DNA from: Gemmatimonadota bacterium
Lineage (GTDB): Bacteria; Gemmatimonadota; Gemmatimonadetes; Gemmatimonadales; GWC2-71-9
Assembly (NCBI GenBank): GCA_016880225.1
Contig: JAEHDT010000010.1
Span: forward strand, 1-9,253
DNA: 9,253 nucleotides
Direction of reading: 5' to 3'
How positions within the stretch are numbered: the stretch's first letter is position 1; every line of letters begins with the position of its first letter. The notes under the pieces were generated by a model. It was not told the DNA's origin. It was given only the letters and a program-made list of their open reading frames with translations, and searched no databases. The translations under genes and the position numbers were made by a program. Below are positions 1 to 6,573 of this stretch, piece after piece.

Positions 1-191
1 AGGGAACCGAGACCCTCCTGGCCTCGGCCCAGGAGATCGCCGCCTCGAGCGAGGAGCAGAGCGCGTCCACCGAGGAGATCGCGTCGTCCGCGAATCAGCT
101 GGCCGAGGCGGCCGACAAGCTCACCGGCGCCGTCAAATCGTTCCGGCTGCTGGCCGACGAGCAGCCGCACGAGCGGCAGGCGGCGGACTGA
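1..191 (+). CDS. methyl-accepting chemotaxis protein, C-terminal end (partial)
   Basis: The gene enters from the left edge and is read in the frame starting at base 3; 62 residues remain before a TGA at 189-191. The visible part is the distal end of the cytoplasmic signalling helix: a Ser/Ala/Glu/Gln-rich heptad pattern including AQEIAASSEEQSASTEEIA and then QLAEAADKLTGAVKSF. This is typical of the last stretch of a chemoreceptor coiled coil that includes methylation-type glutamate and glutamine sites. In this family the signalling domain drives CheA/CheW in the cytoplasm. The tail ends in a short Glu/His/Arg/Gln-rich segment with no NWETF-like CheR-binding pentapeptide. The ligand-binding part lies outside the window, so the stimulus is unknown. 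The next gene starts 103 bp downstream and looks like a separate transcription unit. Confidence 0.85.
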   Translation, partial: GTETLLASAQEIAASSEEQSASTEEIASSANQLAEAADKLTGAVKSFRLLADEQPHERQAAD

Positions 192-240
192 CGACGGAGG
201 CGCTCGACAAGTAGACCCCGCCGGAACCAATCGGCACCCC

Positions 241-285
241 GCTCCGTAGGGAAGGCGCATTCCATACCTACGCATAGCGCGGAGC
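241..285 (+). promoter_or_regulatory. nested inverted repeat in the leader of the export operon, containing the Shine-Dalgarno
   Basis: The 103-bp gap 192-294 holds a nested dyad. GCTC at 241-244 can pair with GAGC at 282-285, CGTAGG at 245-250 with CCTACG at 267-272, and GAA at 251-253 with TTC at 260-262, leaving a 6-nt loop and bulges on the 3' side. The ribosome-binding GGAG (281-284) before the ATG at 295 lies within the outermost 3' arm. No T-tract follows, so it does not look like a terminator for the chemoreceptor gene. It could be an RNA fold that masks the ribosome site, or a DNA operator dyad. I see no convincing sigma70 -35/-10 pair in this gap. The pairing is directly visible; the function is inference. 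Confidence 0.4.
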
Positions 286-294
286 CGTCCTAAG

Positions 295-1389
295 ATGAAG
301 CGCCGCACGAAGATCGTTCTCGCCGTCGTGGTGCCCGTCCTGAGCCTGGGCGCGATGGCCGCAACCGGAACGTTGGGCGGCAAGAAACGGGAGGGGCCGA
401 AGGCGGTGGCCGTGGCCCGCGGCACCCTGGTCGACAAAGCCCTCGCCGTCGGCACCATCGAGCCCCGAGTCGAAGTCAGCGTCAAGTCCATCCTCGCCGG
501 CGTGGTCAAGCGGCGCTTCGCCGAGGTCGGCGACTTCGTCAAGAAGGGCCAGCCGCTGCTCGAGATCTCGCCAAACCCGACGCCGCTGGAAATGGTGGAG
601 CTGCGCCGCAACGTGGAGCTGCGCGAGATCGAGCTCAAGAACCTAGAGCGCGAGCTGGCCCGCCAGCAGGAGCTGCGCCAGCGGAACCTGATTTCGCCCG
701 CCGATCTCGAGACCGCTCAGCAGCGGGTGGACGAGTCGCGCAATCAGCTCTCACTCGCGCAGGAACGGCTGGCGTTACAGGAGGGCGGCAAGGTGCTGAC
801 CGGCGGCAAGGAAGTGGAGACCGTGGTCCGCGCCCCCATCGATGGCTACATCCTCGAGGACTCGATCGAGATCGGCGATCCCGTGGTGCCGCTCACGCCG
901 TACCAGGCGGGCACGGTGCTGATGCGCATGGCCGCGATGCGCGACCTGATCTTCCGGGGCACGGTGGACGAGATCGACGTGGGCCGGCTCCGGGAGGGGA
1001 TGGAGGCGACGATCAAGATCGGCGCCCTGCCGAGCGCGAGCGTGAAGGGCCGGCTCGAGAAGATCTGGCTCCAAGCGCACAAGGAGGAGCAGGCGACCGT
1101 CTTCCCGATCGAGATCGTCCTGACGGACGTCGCGGGCGCCACGCTTCGCGCGGGCTACTCGGCCAATGCAGAGGTGATCATCGCTCGCCGCGAGAACGTG
1201 CTGTACATCCCGGAGCGGCTCATCACCCACCGCAACGATTCCAGCTTCGTGACCATCCGCACCAGCGCCGGTAAGACGGAGGAGCGCAGCATCAAAACAG
1301 GCCTCTCCGACGCCATCAACATCGAGGTGGTGGAAGGCGTGCAGGCGGCAGACTCGATCGTCGAGCAGCCGCCGCGCGACATCACCTGA
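295..1389 (+). CDS. periplasmic adaptor subunit (MacA/HlyD family) of an ABC exporter
   Basis: The 364-residue protein is a membrane-fusion (adaptor) subunit that would link inner-membrane permeases to an outer-membrane channel. Residues 2-4 are basic (KRR) and about 6-28 form a hydrophobic anchor or uncleaved signal; there is no lipobox cysteine. Residues about 50-96 form the first half of a lipoyl/barrel-sandwich domain (EVGDFVKKGQPLLEIS at 77-92). About 97-165 is a charged heptad coiled-coil hairpin with a turn near RNLISPADLETA (130-141). RAPIDG at 179-184 begins the second lipoyl half. Beta-barrel and membrane-proximal segments follow to residue 364. The ATG is preceded by GGAG at 281-284, 10 nt upstream. 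It is first in an operon, one base ahead of the first permease. The substrate cannot be told from sequence. RND-type adaptors share this fold, but the two FtsX-type permeases downstream favour a MacAB-like ABC system. Confidence 0.88.
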   Translation: MKRRTKIVLAVVVPVLSLGAMAATGTLGGKKREGPKAVAVARGTLVDKALAVGTIEPRVEVSVKSILAGVVKRRFAEVGDFVKKGQPLLEISPNPTPLEMVELRRNVELREIELKNLERELARQQELRQRNLISPADLETAQQRVDESRNQLSLAQERLALQEGGKVLTGGKEVETVVRAPIDGYILEDSIEIGDPVVPLTPYQAGTVLMRMAAMRDLIFRGTVDEIDVGRLREGMEATIKIGALPSASVKGRLEKIWLQAHKEEQATVFPIEIVLTDVAGATLRAGYSANAEVIIARRENVLYIPERLITHRNDSSFVTIRTSAGKTEERSIKTGLSDAINIEVVEGVQAADSIVEQPPRDIT

Positions 1390-1390
1390 C

Positions 1391-2608
1391 GTGTGGCGCG
1401 AGTTCGTCGCCGACCTGCGAACCCAGAAGCTCCGCACCAGCCTGACCGTCCTCGGCATCGCGTGGGGCACGGTGGCCGTGGTGGTGCTGCTGGCATTCGG
1501 GGTAGGGCTCGAGCGGCAGACCAAGAAGCGCTTTCACGGGTTGGGCGACCGGATCGTGATCCTGTTCGGCGGCCGGACCACCAAGCCGTTCGCCGGCTTC
1601 GGAGACGGCCGCTCGATCCGCTTGCGCGCGGAGGACGTGCCGATGCTCGCCCGCGAGGTTCAAGAGATCGATCAGATCAGCCCGGAGTTCATCACCCGCA
1701 GCGCGCGGGTGCGGCGCGGCGTCAAGGCGGCCACGCCCGCCGTCACGGGCATTCTCCCCGTGTACGGCGTGATGCGGAACATCATCCCCGAGGCGGCCGG
1801 CCGCTTCATCAACGATCGCGACGTCGCCGACCGGAGACGGGTGGCGGTGCTCGGGGACGAGCTCGCCAAACTGCTGTTCGGCGACGAATCGGGCGTCGGG
1901 CAGCAGGTGCTCCTGGGTGACACGCCGTTCACGGTCGTGGGGGTGATGCGACCCAAGCTGCAGAACTCCTCCTACCAGCAGCGGGACAAAGACCGGATCT
2001 TCATCCCGGCGACGACGCACTATGCCCTGTTCGGCGACCGCTTCCTCAACAACATCGTGTACCGCGCCAGGACGTCCGAGCTGACCAAGCCGGCCGAGCG
2101 GCGGGTGTACGAGACGATGGGGGGCAAGTACAAGTTCGACCCGGACGACAAGGACGCCCTGTCCTTCTGGGATACGAGCGAGTGGGAAACCCGCTTCGAA
2201 AAGATGTTCGTCGCCTTCAACATCTTCTTCGCCATCGTCGGGAGCTTCACGCTACTCGTCGGGGGTATCGGGGTGGCGAACATCATGTACATCGTGGTGC
2301 GGGAGCGGACCCGTGAAGTGGGCGTGCGGCGCGCCGTGGGCGCCACCCGGGCCGACATCATGCGCCAGTTCTTCGCCGAGGCCGCGATGATCGTGATGAT
2401 GGGAGCGACGCTCGGCCTGCTGCTCTCGGTCGGGCTCGTCACCGCGCTCGGGGCCTTGCCGATCAAGGAGTTCGTCGGCGTGCCGACCATCTCCCCGACG
2501 GTGCTCGGAGCGACGTTGCTGCTGCTCGCGCTGGTCGCCGTGGCAGCGGGCTTGCTGCCGGCGCGGCGCGCGGCCGCGCTCGACCCGGTAGAGGCGCTGC
2601 GCAGCTGA
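1391..2608 (+). CDS. MacB/FtsX-type ABC transporter permease (first of a paralogous pair)
   Basis: The 405-residue protein has the MacB-like permease layout: one N-terminal membrane helix (about 17-39), a large periplasmic core domain (about 40-272), and a C-terminal FtsX domain with three helices (about 274-300, 329-353, 367-390). The FtsX signature runs through GGIGVANIMYIVVRERTREV (291-310), followed by the cytoplasmic coupling segment GVRRAVGATRADIMRQF, and the protein ends in LPARRAAALDPVEALRS. It has no nucleotide-binding domain and no Walker A motif, so it needs a separate ATPase. In mechanotransmission-type exporters such as MacB or LolCE, the periplasmic domain moves substrate within the periplasm rather than through a membrane pore. 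The GTG start is one base after the adaptor stop and has no clear Shine-Dalgarno, suggesting translational coupling. It overlaps the second permease by one base. The substrate is unknown. Confidence 0.87.
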   Translation: MWREFVADLRTQKLRTSLTVLGIAWGTVAVVVLLAFGVGLERQTKKRFHGLGDRIVILFGGRTTKPFAGFGDGRSIRLRAEDVPMLAREVQEIDQISPEFITRSARVRRGVKAATPAVTGILPVYGVMRNIIPEAAGRFINDRDVADRRRVAVLGDELAKLLFGDESGVGQQVLLGDTPFTVVGVMRPKLQNSSYQQRDKDRIFIPATTHYALFGDRFLNNIVYRARTSELTKPAERRVYETMGGKYKFDPDDKDALSFWDTSEWETRFEKMFVAFNIFFAIVGSFTLLVGGIGVANIMYIVVRERTREVGVRRAVGATRADIMRQFFAEAAMIVMMGATLGLLLSVGLVTALGALPIKEFVGVPTISPTVLGATLLLLALVAVAAGLLPARRAAALDPVEALRS

Positions 2609-3858
2609 TGTTCTACATCCTGCTCGAGGAATTCATCGGCGACCTGAAGGCGCAGCGCACCCGGGCCTTCCTCACCTTCTTCGCGGTGACGTGGGGAACG
2701 CTCGCGGTCGTGCTGCTGCTGGCGTTCGGCGAGGGACTGAAGCGAACGGTCCGCGACGGCCTGCTGGGTGCCGGGGAGCGGATCTTCATGGTGTACGGCG
2801 GTGAGACCAGCACGTCGTTCGCCGGATTGGCGCAGGGGCGGCGCATCCGCCTGGTGGAGGAGGATCTCGACCTCATCGAGCGGGCGATCCCGGACGTCGA
2901 CCGCGGGAGCGTCTCCTACGGGCGCTGGGGCACCTCGTTCCAGATGGGCAAAACCCGCACCAACGCCTTTCTCGAGGGCGTAGGGCCCGATCACGAGCCG
3001 ATGCGCCACATGGAGCCGGCGCCGGGCGGGCGCTTCATCAACGTCACCGACGTCACGCAGAAGCGGCGCGTGGTGTTCCTCGGCAACGAGCTGGCGGAGC
3101 GGATCTTCGGCAAGGGCGTAGATCCCGTCGGCAGGAGCGTCGTCGTCGACGGCCTGCCGTTCACGGTGGTCGGCGTGCTGCAGAAGAAGTTCCAGGACTC
3201 GAGCAACAACGGACCCGACGCCGAACGCGGCGTCATCCCTTACTCTACCTTCCGCACGATCTACGGAACACGGTTCGTCAACCACCTGATCGTGCAGCCG
3301 CGCGATGCGTCGCGCGGCCCGATCGTCAAGTCGGAACTGTATCACGTGCTGGGGCGGAAGTACCGCTTCGATCCGAGGGACGAGCGGGCGCTGGGCATGT
3401 GGGACTTCATCGAGGGCGAGAAGGAGAACCTGGCCGTCGGGCTCGGCATCCAGATCTTCATGGGGCTCGTGGGCGCATTCACCCTGCTCATCGCAGGCGT
3501 CGGAGTCGCGAACATCATGTACGTCGTAGTCAAGGAGCGGACCCAGGAGATCGGCATCAAGCTGGCGCTCGGTGCCCGCCGCCGGCACATCATGGCGCAG
3601 TTCCTGTTCGAGGCGATGGCGATCGCGCTCTCGGGCGGGCTCGCGGGACTCGTGACCGCGGCGCTGATCGTGATCGGGGTCGACGCGATCCCGACGGAAG
3701 GCAACCCGGCGATGCAGTACATCCTGAACCCCAGGCTGTCCTGGCCGATCGCCTTGATCTGCGTCGGGATCCTCGTGGGGGTGGGCCTCCTGGCGGGCCT
3801 CTTGCCCGCGCGGCGCGCGGCGGCGGTCGATCCGGTGGAGTCGCTGCGGTACGAATGA
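2608..3858 (+). CDS. MacB/FtsX-type ABC transporter permease (second of a paralogous pair)
   Basis: The 416-residue protein has the same architecture as its upstream neighbour: N-terminal helix (about 20-42), periplasmic core (about 43-278), and FtsX helices (about 280-305, 332-357, 379-400). Signature segments are GVGVANIMYVVVKERTQEIG (297-316) and the closing LPARRAAAVDPVESLRYE. It matches the first permease along its whole length, for example GRFIN in the core and KYxFDPxDxxAL before the second helix, so the pair arose by duplication and probably forms a heterodimer, as LolC/LolE do. The ATG overlaps the preceding TGA by one base (TGATG at 2606-2610), a strong coupling arrangement. It is the last gene of the operon: the next gene converges from the other strand 25 bp later. 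Like the first permease it lacks any ATPase domain. Confidence 0.87.
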   Translation: MFYILLEEFIGDLKAQRTRAFLTFFAVTWGTLAVVLLLAFGEGLKRTVRDGLLGAGERIFMVYGGETSTSFAGLAQGRRIRLVEEDLDLIERAIPDVDRGSVSYGRWGTSFQMGKTRTNAFLEGVGPDHEPMRHMEPAPGGRFINVTDVTQKRRVVFLGNELAERIFGKGVDPVGRSVVVDGLPFTVVGVLQKKFQDSSNNGPDAERGVIPYSTFRTIYGTRFVNHLIVQPRDASRGPIVKSELYHVLGRKYRFDPRDERALGMWDFIEGEKENLAVGLGIQIFMGLVGAFTLLIAGVGVANIMYVVVKERTQEIGIKLALGARRRHIMAQFLFEAMAIALSGGLAGLVTAALIVIGVDAIPTEGNPAMQYILNPRLSWPIALICVGILVGVGLLAGLLPARRAAAVDPVESLRYE

Positions 3859-3859
3859 C

Positions 3860-3883
3860 GCGCGGGGGGATCGACCCCAGCGC
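3860..3883. terminator. candidate bidirectional terminator hairpin between convergent operons
   Basis: The 25-bp gap between the second permease and serA holds GCGC (3860-3863) plus GGGG (3866-3869) facing CCCC (3875-3878) plus GCGC (3880-3883), with loop ATCGA and a GG/A internal mismatch. It reads as a hairpin on both strands and sits where both operons end. Neither strand has a T-tract directly after it, so it would be a non-canonical or Rho-assisted terminator, or simply a GC-rich coincidence. Confidence 0.4.
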
Positions 3884-5479
3884 TCAGTCTCCGAAGTTGA
3901 CCAGCCGGACGAGCTGGATCTCCGGTACCCGGGCGAGCGTATCGAGGATGCCGTTCGTGAGCGGTTGATCCACGGTGATCGCCGCCAAGGCGTCGTGGCC
4001 TGGGAAGGCGACGCGGGCCTGGTGGTAGCTGCCGATGTTGATGCCCGCCCCGCCGAGCAGCGTCCCCACCCGCCCGATCACGCCGGGCACGTCGCGATTC
4101 CGGATCACGAGCATCCACCCTTCGGGCGCCACGTCGACGTGATAGTCGTCGATGCGGATGACGCGTCCGTGCCCGTTCCCCAACACCGCTCCAGCGACCC
4201 GGGCCCTGCCGCGCGCGGCCTCGAGGGTCACGCCCACCGTGGTCTCGAACCCAGGCTCGGGGGTGCCCGTGCGGCGCGCGTGCCGCAGCCCTCGCTCCTC
4301 CGCGATGAGCAGCGCGTTCACGAGGCTCACGGGCTCGACGCTCATGGCGGAGAGCAGCCCCTCGACCGCCGCCATCAGCACCGGCCGCGGCGCCGCTTCG
4401 TCCTTGCCGCCGTAGTCGACCTCCACCGCCATCACCGGACCGTCCACGAGCGCTAGGGCAAGGCGGCCGAGCCGTCGCGCCAGATCGAGCAGGGGGCCGA
4501 GGCGCCGCAGCAGGTCGCCCGAGATGCCGGGCACGTTGATCGCAAACGAGAGGTCACCCACGAGCAGCGCGTCGCGCACCGCGCCGCAGATTTCCACGCT
4601 CACGCGCTCCTGGGCCTCCGCCGTGGAGGCGGCGAGGTGCGGGGTGAGGATGACGCGGTCGAGCTTCCGGAGCGGGGCGTCGGCGGGCAGCGGCTCGACC
4701 GCGAAGACGTCGATCGCGGCGCCGCCGATCCGCTTTTCGCGAATCGCCTCGGCCAGGGCGTCCTCGTCCACGAGCTCGCCGCGCGCCGTGTTGACGAGCA
4801 CCGCCGTCGGCTTCATGAGCTTCAGCCGCTCGGCGTTGATCAGGTGATGCGTCTGCTCGGTGTGGGCGACGTGCAGAGTGACCACGTCGGCCTGGCGCAG
4901 CAGCTGATCGAGCGGCAGCAGCTTGATCTGCAGCTCCGCCGCGCGCTCCGGCGAGAGGTAGGGATCGTGGCCCACCACCTGCATCCCGAAGGCGCGCGCC
5001 AGTTGGGCCACGTGCCCGCCGATCCGGCCGAGCCCCACGATCCCCATCGTCTTGCCGCGCAGCTCCGTCCCTTCGAACCGCTTGCGGTCCCACTCGCCGC
5101 GCCGCATCGCTTCCGCCGCCCAGGGAATGTGCCGCGCCTGCGCCAGCAGCAGTCCCATCGCGTGCTCCGCGGCGCTGACCGTATTGGCGCCGGGGGCATT
5201 CATCACGGCGATGCCCCGCCGGGTGGCAGCGTGGACGTCGATGTTGTCCACGCCGGTCCCGGCGCGCGCGATGACCCGCAGCGCGGGCCCGCGGGTGAGG
5301 AGGTCCGCCGTCACGCGGGTCTCGCTCCGCACGATCAACGCCTCCGCGCTGCCGAGCGCGCGCTCGAGCTCCTCGCGCGGTTTCCCGGCGCACACGACGA
5401 CCTCGATCTCCGGGGTCGCGGCGAGCAGCTTCAGCCCCGCCTCCGCCAGCTTGTCGGCCACGACCACGCGGTGACTCAC
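3884..5479 (-). CDS. serA: D-3-phosphoglycerate dehydrogenase (SerA), long form with ACT domain
   Basis: SerA oxidises 3-phosphoglycerate to 3-phosphohydroxypyruvate with NAD+, the first committed step of serine synthesis in the cytoplasm. The 531-residue product has the long three-domain form (about 525 residues is usual). The catalytic and NAD-binding domains span about 4-315 and contain RAGTGVDN (72-79), the dinucleotide loop GLGRIG (149-154), catalytic Arg233 in NTARGE, Glu262 in AVEP and His281 in TPHLAAST. An intervening substrate-binding (ASB-like) domain follows at about 320-450, then a C-terminal ACT domain (about 455-531) with RDVPGVIGRVGTLLGGAGIN, the usual serine-sensing module. 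The GTG start at 5479 is chosen because it gives the family N-terminus (VVVADKL) and overlaps the aminotransferase stop as GTGA; the open frame further upstream is the aminotransferase gene read out of frame. Most SerA proteins have HLGAS; here it is HLAAS, and I do not know its effect. Confidence 0.95.
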   Translation of the reverse strand: MSHRVVVADKLAEAGLKLLAATPEIEVVVCAGKPREELERALGSAEALIVRSETRVTADLLTRGPALRVIARAGTGVDNIDVHAATRRGIAVMNAPGANTVSAAEHAMGLLLAQARHIPWAAEAMRRGEWDRKRFEGTELRGKTMGIVGLGRIGGHVAQLARAFGMQVVGHDPYLSPERAAELQIKLLPLDQLLRQADVVTLHVAHTEQTHHLINAERLKLMKPTAVLVNTARGELVDEDALAEAIREKRIGGAAIDVFAVEPLPADAPLRKLDRVILTPHLAASTAEAQERVSVEICGAVRDALLVGDLSFAINVPGISGDLLRRLGPLLDLARRLGRLALALVDGPVMAVEVDYGGKDEAAPRPVLMAAVEGLLSAMSVEPVSLVNALLIAEERGLRHARRTGTPEPGFETTVGVTLEAARGRARVAGAVLGNGHGRVIRIDDYHVDVAPEGWMLVIRNRDVPGVIGRVGTLLGGAGINIGSYHQARVAFPGHDALAAITVDQPLTNGILDTLARVPEIQLVRLVNFGD

Positions 5480-6573
5480 GCCACGAGCCCGTCGAGCAGG
5501 GCCAGCAGCTCCTCGAGCGCGCCGACGGTGTGGTCGCCCATGTGCCCGATGCGGATCGTTGTCTCCTTCAGGGGGCCGTACCCCGAGCCGATGGTCCAGC
5601 CCGCCTCCTTGAGCCCGCCCACGATCGTCTTCGAGCTCTTCCCTTCCGGCACCTTGAGGCACGACACCGTCCAGCTGCGCCGTCCTTCGCGCGGCAGGTA
5701 GGGGACGCCCCGCTTCTCGCTCCACGCTTCGACCCGGCGGCGCATCGCGTCGTGGCGCTGCCAGCGCCCCTCCGCGCCGCCCTCGCGCTCGATGCGGGCG
5801 AGCTGCTTCTCGAGTGCAAAGAACAGCGGGATCGCCGGCGTGTTGGTGGGCTGGTGCTTGGTGGTGGCCTCGAGGAAGCTCACGAGGTCGAAGTACAGAC
5901 CGCGCGCGGGGAGGGTCCTGGCGCGCTCGAGCATGCGCTCCGACGCGGCCGCGAGCGCCAGGCCCGGCGGGAGGGCCAGCGCCTTCTGGGATCCGGTCAG
6001 GACGAAGTCGAGCCGCCAGTCGTCGGTCTCGACGGGAGAGCCAGCGAGGGACGTGACCGCGTCCACCAGCACGAGCACGTCGTCGAACTCGCGCACCACC
6101 GCCGCGAGTGCGGCCACATCCTGCAACACGCCCGTGGACGTCTCCGAGTGGACCAGCGTCACCGCGTCGACGGGCGTACGCCGCAGCGCGTCGCGCAGCA
6201 TGTCGGGCTCCACGGCGCAACCGAGCGGTACGTCCAGCCGGACGCACTCCTTGCCGCAGGCGCGCACCAGGTTCGCAAACCGCTCGCTGAACGACCCGTT
6301 CACGACCGACAGGGCGCGGTGTTGCACGCCGTTCCGCACCGCCATCTCCATGAAACCGGTCGCCGACGTGGTGCCGACCATCACGGGACGGGACGTGCGG
6401 AACAGGCGGCCGAGCGGCGCCTCGAGCCCCGCCAGGAGCTGTTCCATCGCGCCGGAGCGATGCCCGATCATCGGCCGCTGCATGGCGGCGAGCACTTCGG
6501 GATGAACGTCGGTGGGGCCGGGCAGAAAAAACCGCCCGAACGCGGGCGGTGAAGGCGCGGCGCGGGCGGTCAT
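5476..6573 (-). CDS. class V PLP-dependent aminotransferase, probable phosphoserine transaminase
   Basis: The 365-residue protein belongs to the alanine-glyoxylate / serine-pyruvate aminotransferase group of class V (fold type I). Visible motifs are FFLPGPT (15-21), IGHRS (36-40), the PLP-phosphate region GTTSATG (67-73), HSETSTGV (142-149), DAVTS with the cofactor-binding Asp171, and SQKAL (195-199) with Lys197 as the Schiff-base lysine. Its 4-bp GTGA overlap with serA suggests it converts 3-phosphohydroxypyruvate to phosphoserine, replacing a classical SerC; the role is inferred from position, the family is clear. The ATG at 6573 overlaps the nicotinamidase stop as ATGA and has no Shine-Dalgarno of its own. 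A later start would lose the conserved PGPT motif. Oddly, codons 8-16 contain a complete intrinsic-terminator-like hairpin and T-tract. Alternatives are serine-glyoxylate or alanine-glyoxylate transaminase. Confidence 0.85.
   Translation of the reverse strand: MTARAAPSPPAFGRFFLPGPTDVHPEVLAAMQRPMIGHRSGAMEQLLAGLEAPLGRLFRTSRPVMVGTTSATGFMEMAVRNGVQHRALSVVNGSFSERFANLVRACGKECVRLDVPLGCAVEPDMLRDALRRTPVDAVTLVHSETSTGVLQDVAALAAVVREFDDVLVLVDAVTSLAGSPVETDDWRLDFVLTGSQKALALPPGLALAAASERMLERARTLPARGLYFDLVSFLEATTKHQPTNTPAIPLFFALEKQLARIEREGGAEGRWQRHDAMRRRVEAWSEKRGVPYLPREGRRSWTVSCLKVPEGKSSKTIVGGLKEAGWTIGSGYGPLKETTIRIGHMGDHTVGALEELLALLDGLVA
6526..6550 (-). terminator. intrinsic-terminator-like hairpin inside the aminotransferase reading frame
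   Basis: Read on the minus strand, ACCGCCCG (6550-6543), loop CGTT (6542-6539) and CGGGCGGT (6538-6531) form a perfect 8-bp stem. Six T residues follow at 6531-6526, the first being the last stem base. This is the canonical Rho-independent shape. The stem begins 19 nt after the nicotinamidase stop codon, a usual distance for a terminator, but it falls at +24 to +43 of the overlapping aminotransferase gene and encodes its residues 8-15. The T-tract forms the tandem TTT codons for Phe15 and Phe16, while most other Phe codons in that gene are TTC. Either it terminates a fraction of transcripts after the nicotinamidase, or translating ribosomes normally keep it open. Confidence 0.6.
6541..6570 (-). 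repeat. 10-bp direct repeat flanking the aminotransferase start region
   Basis: The decamer CGCGGGCGGT (plus-strand reading) occurs exactly at 6541-6550 and again at 6561-6570, with repeat starts 20 bp apart. On the transcribed minus strand both copies read ACCGCCCGCG. One follows the ATG directly and the other is the 5' arm of the terminator-like hairpin. Either copy can pair with CGGGCGGT at 6538-6531, giving two alternative stems. The copies lie in different reading-frame phases, so protein repetition does not explain them. Confidence 0.55.

Noticed and set aside
192..240. Possible terminator for the chemoreceptor gene
   Set aside because: No stem with a T-run is visible between the stop codon and the leader dyad.
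2020..3588. A 522-codon open frame on the minus strand opposite the permease genes
   Set aside because: Its product is His/Asp/Arg/Ala-rich with no recognisable domain, as expected for an antisense frame in GC-rich DNA, and the plus strand encodes clear permeases with conserved motifs.
4637..5701. A 354-codon plus-strand open frame opposite serA and the aminotransferase
   Set aside because: Low-complexity Arg/His/Asp composition; it spans the junction of two well-supported minus-strand genes and has no fold-like pattern.
5480..6247. Extension of serA upstream to give a 787-residue fusion
   Set aside because: The extra 256 residues are Arg/Ala/Gly-rich and out of frame with the aminotransferase that occupies this DNA; the GTG at 5479 gives the normal SerA N-terminus.
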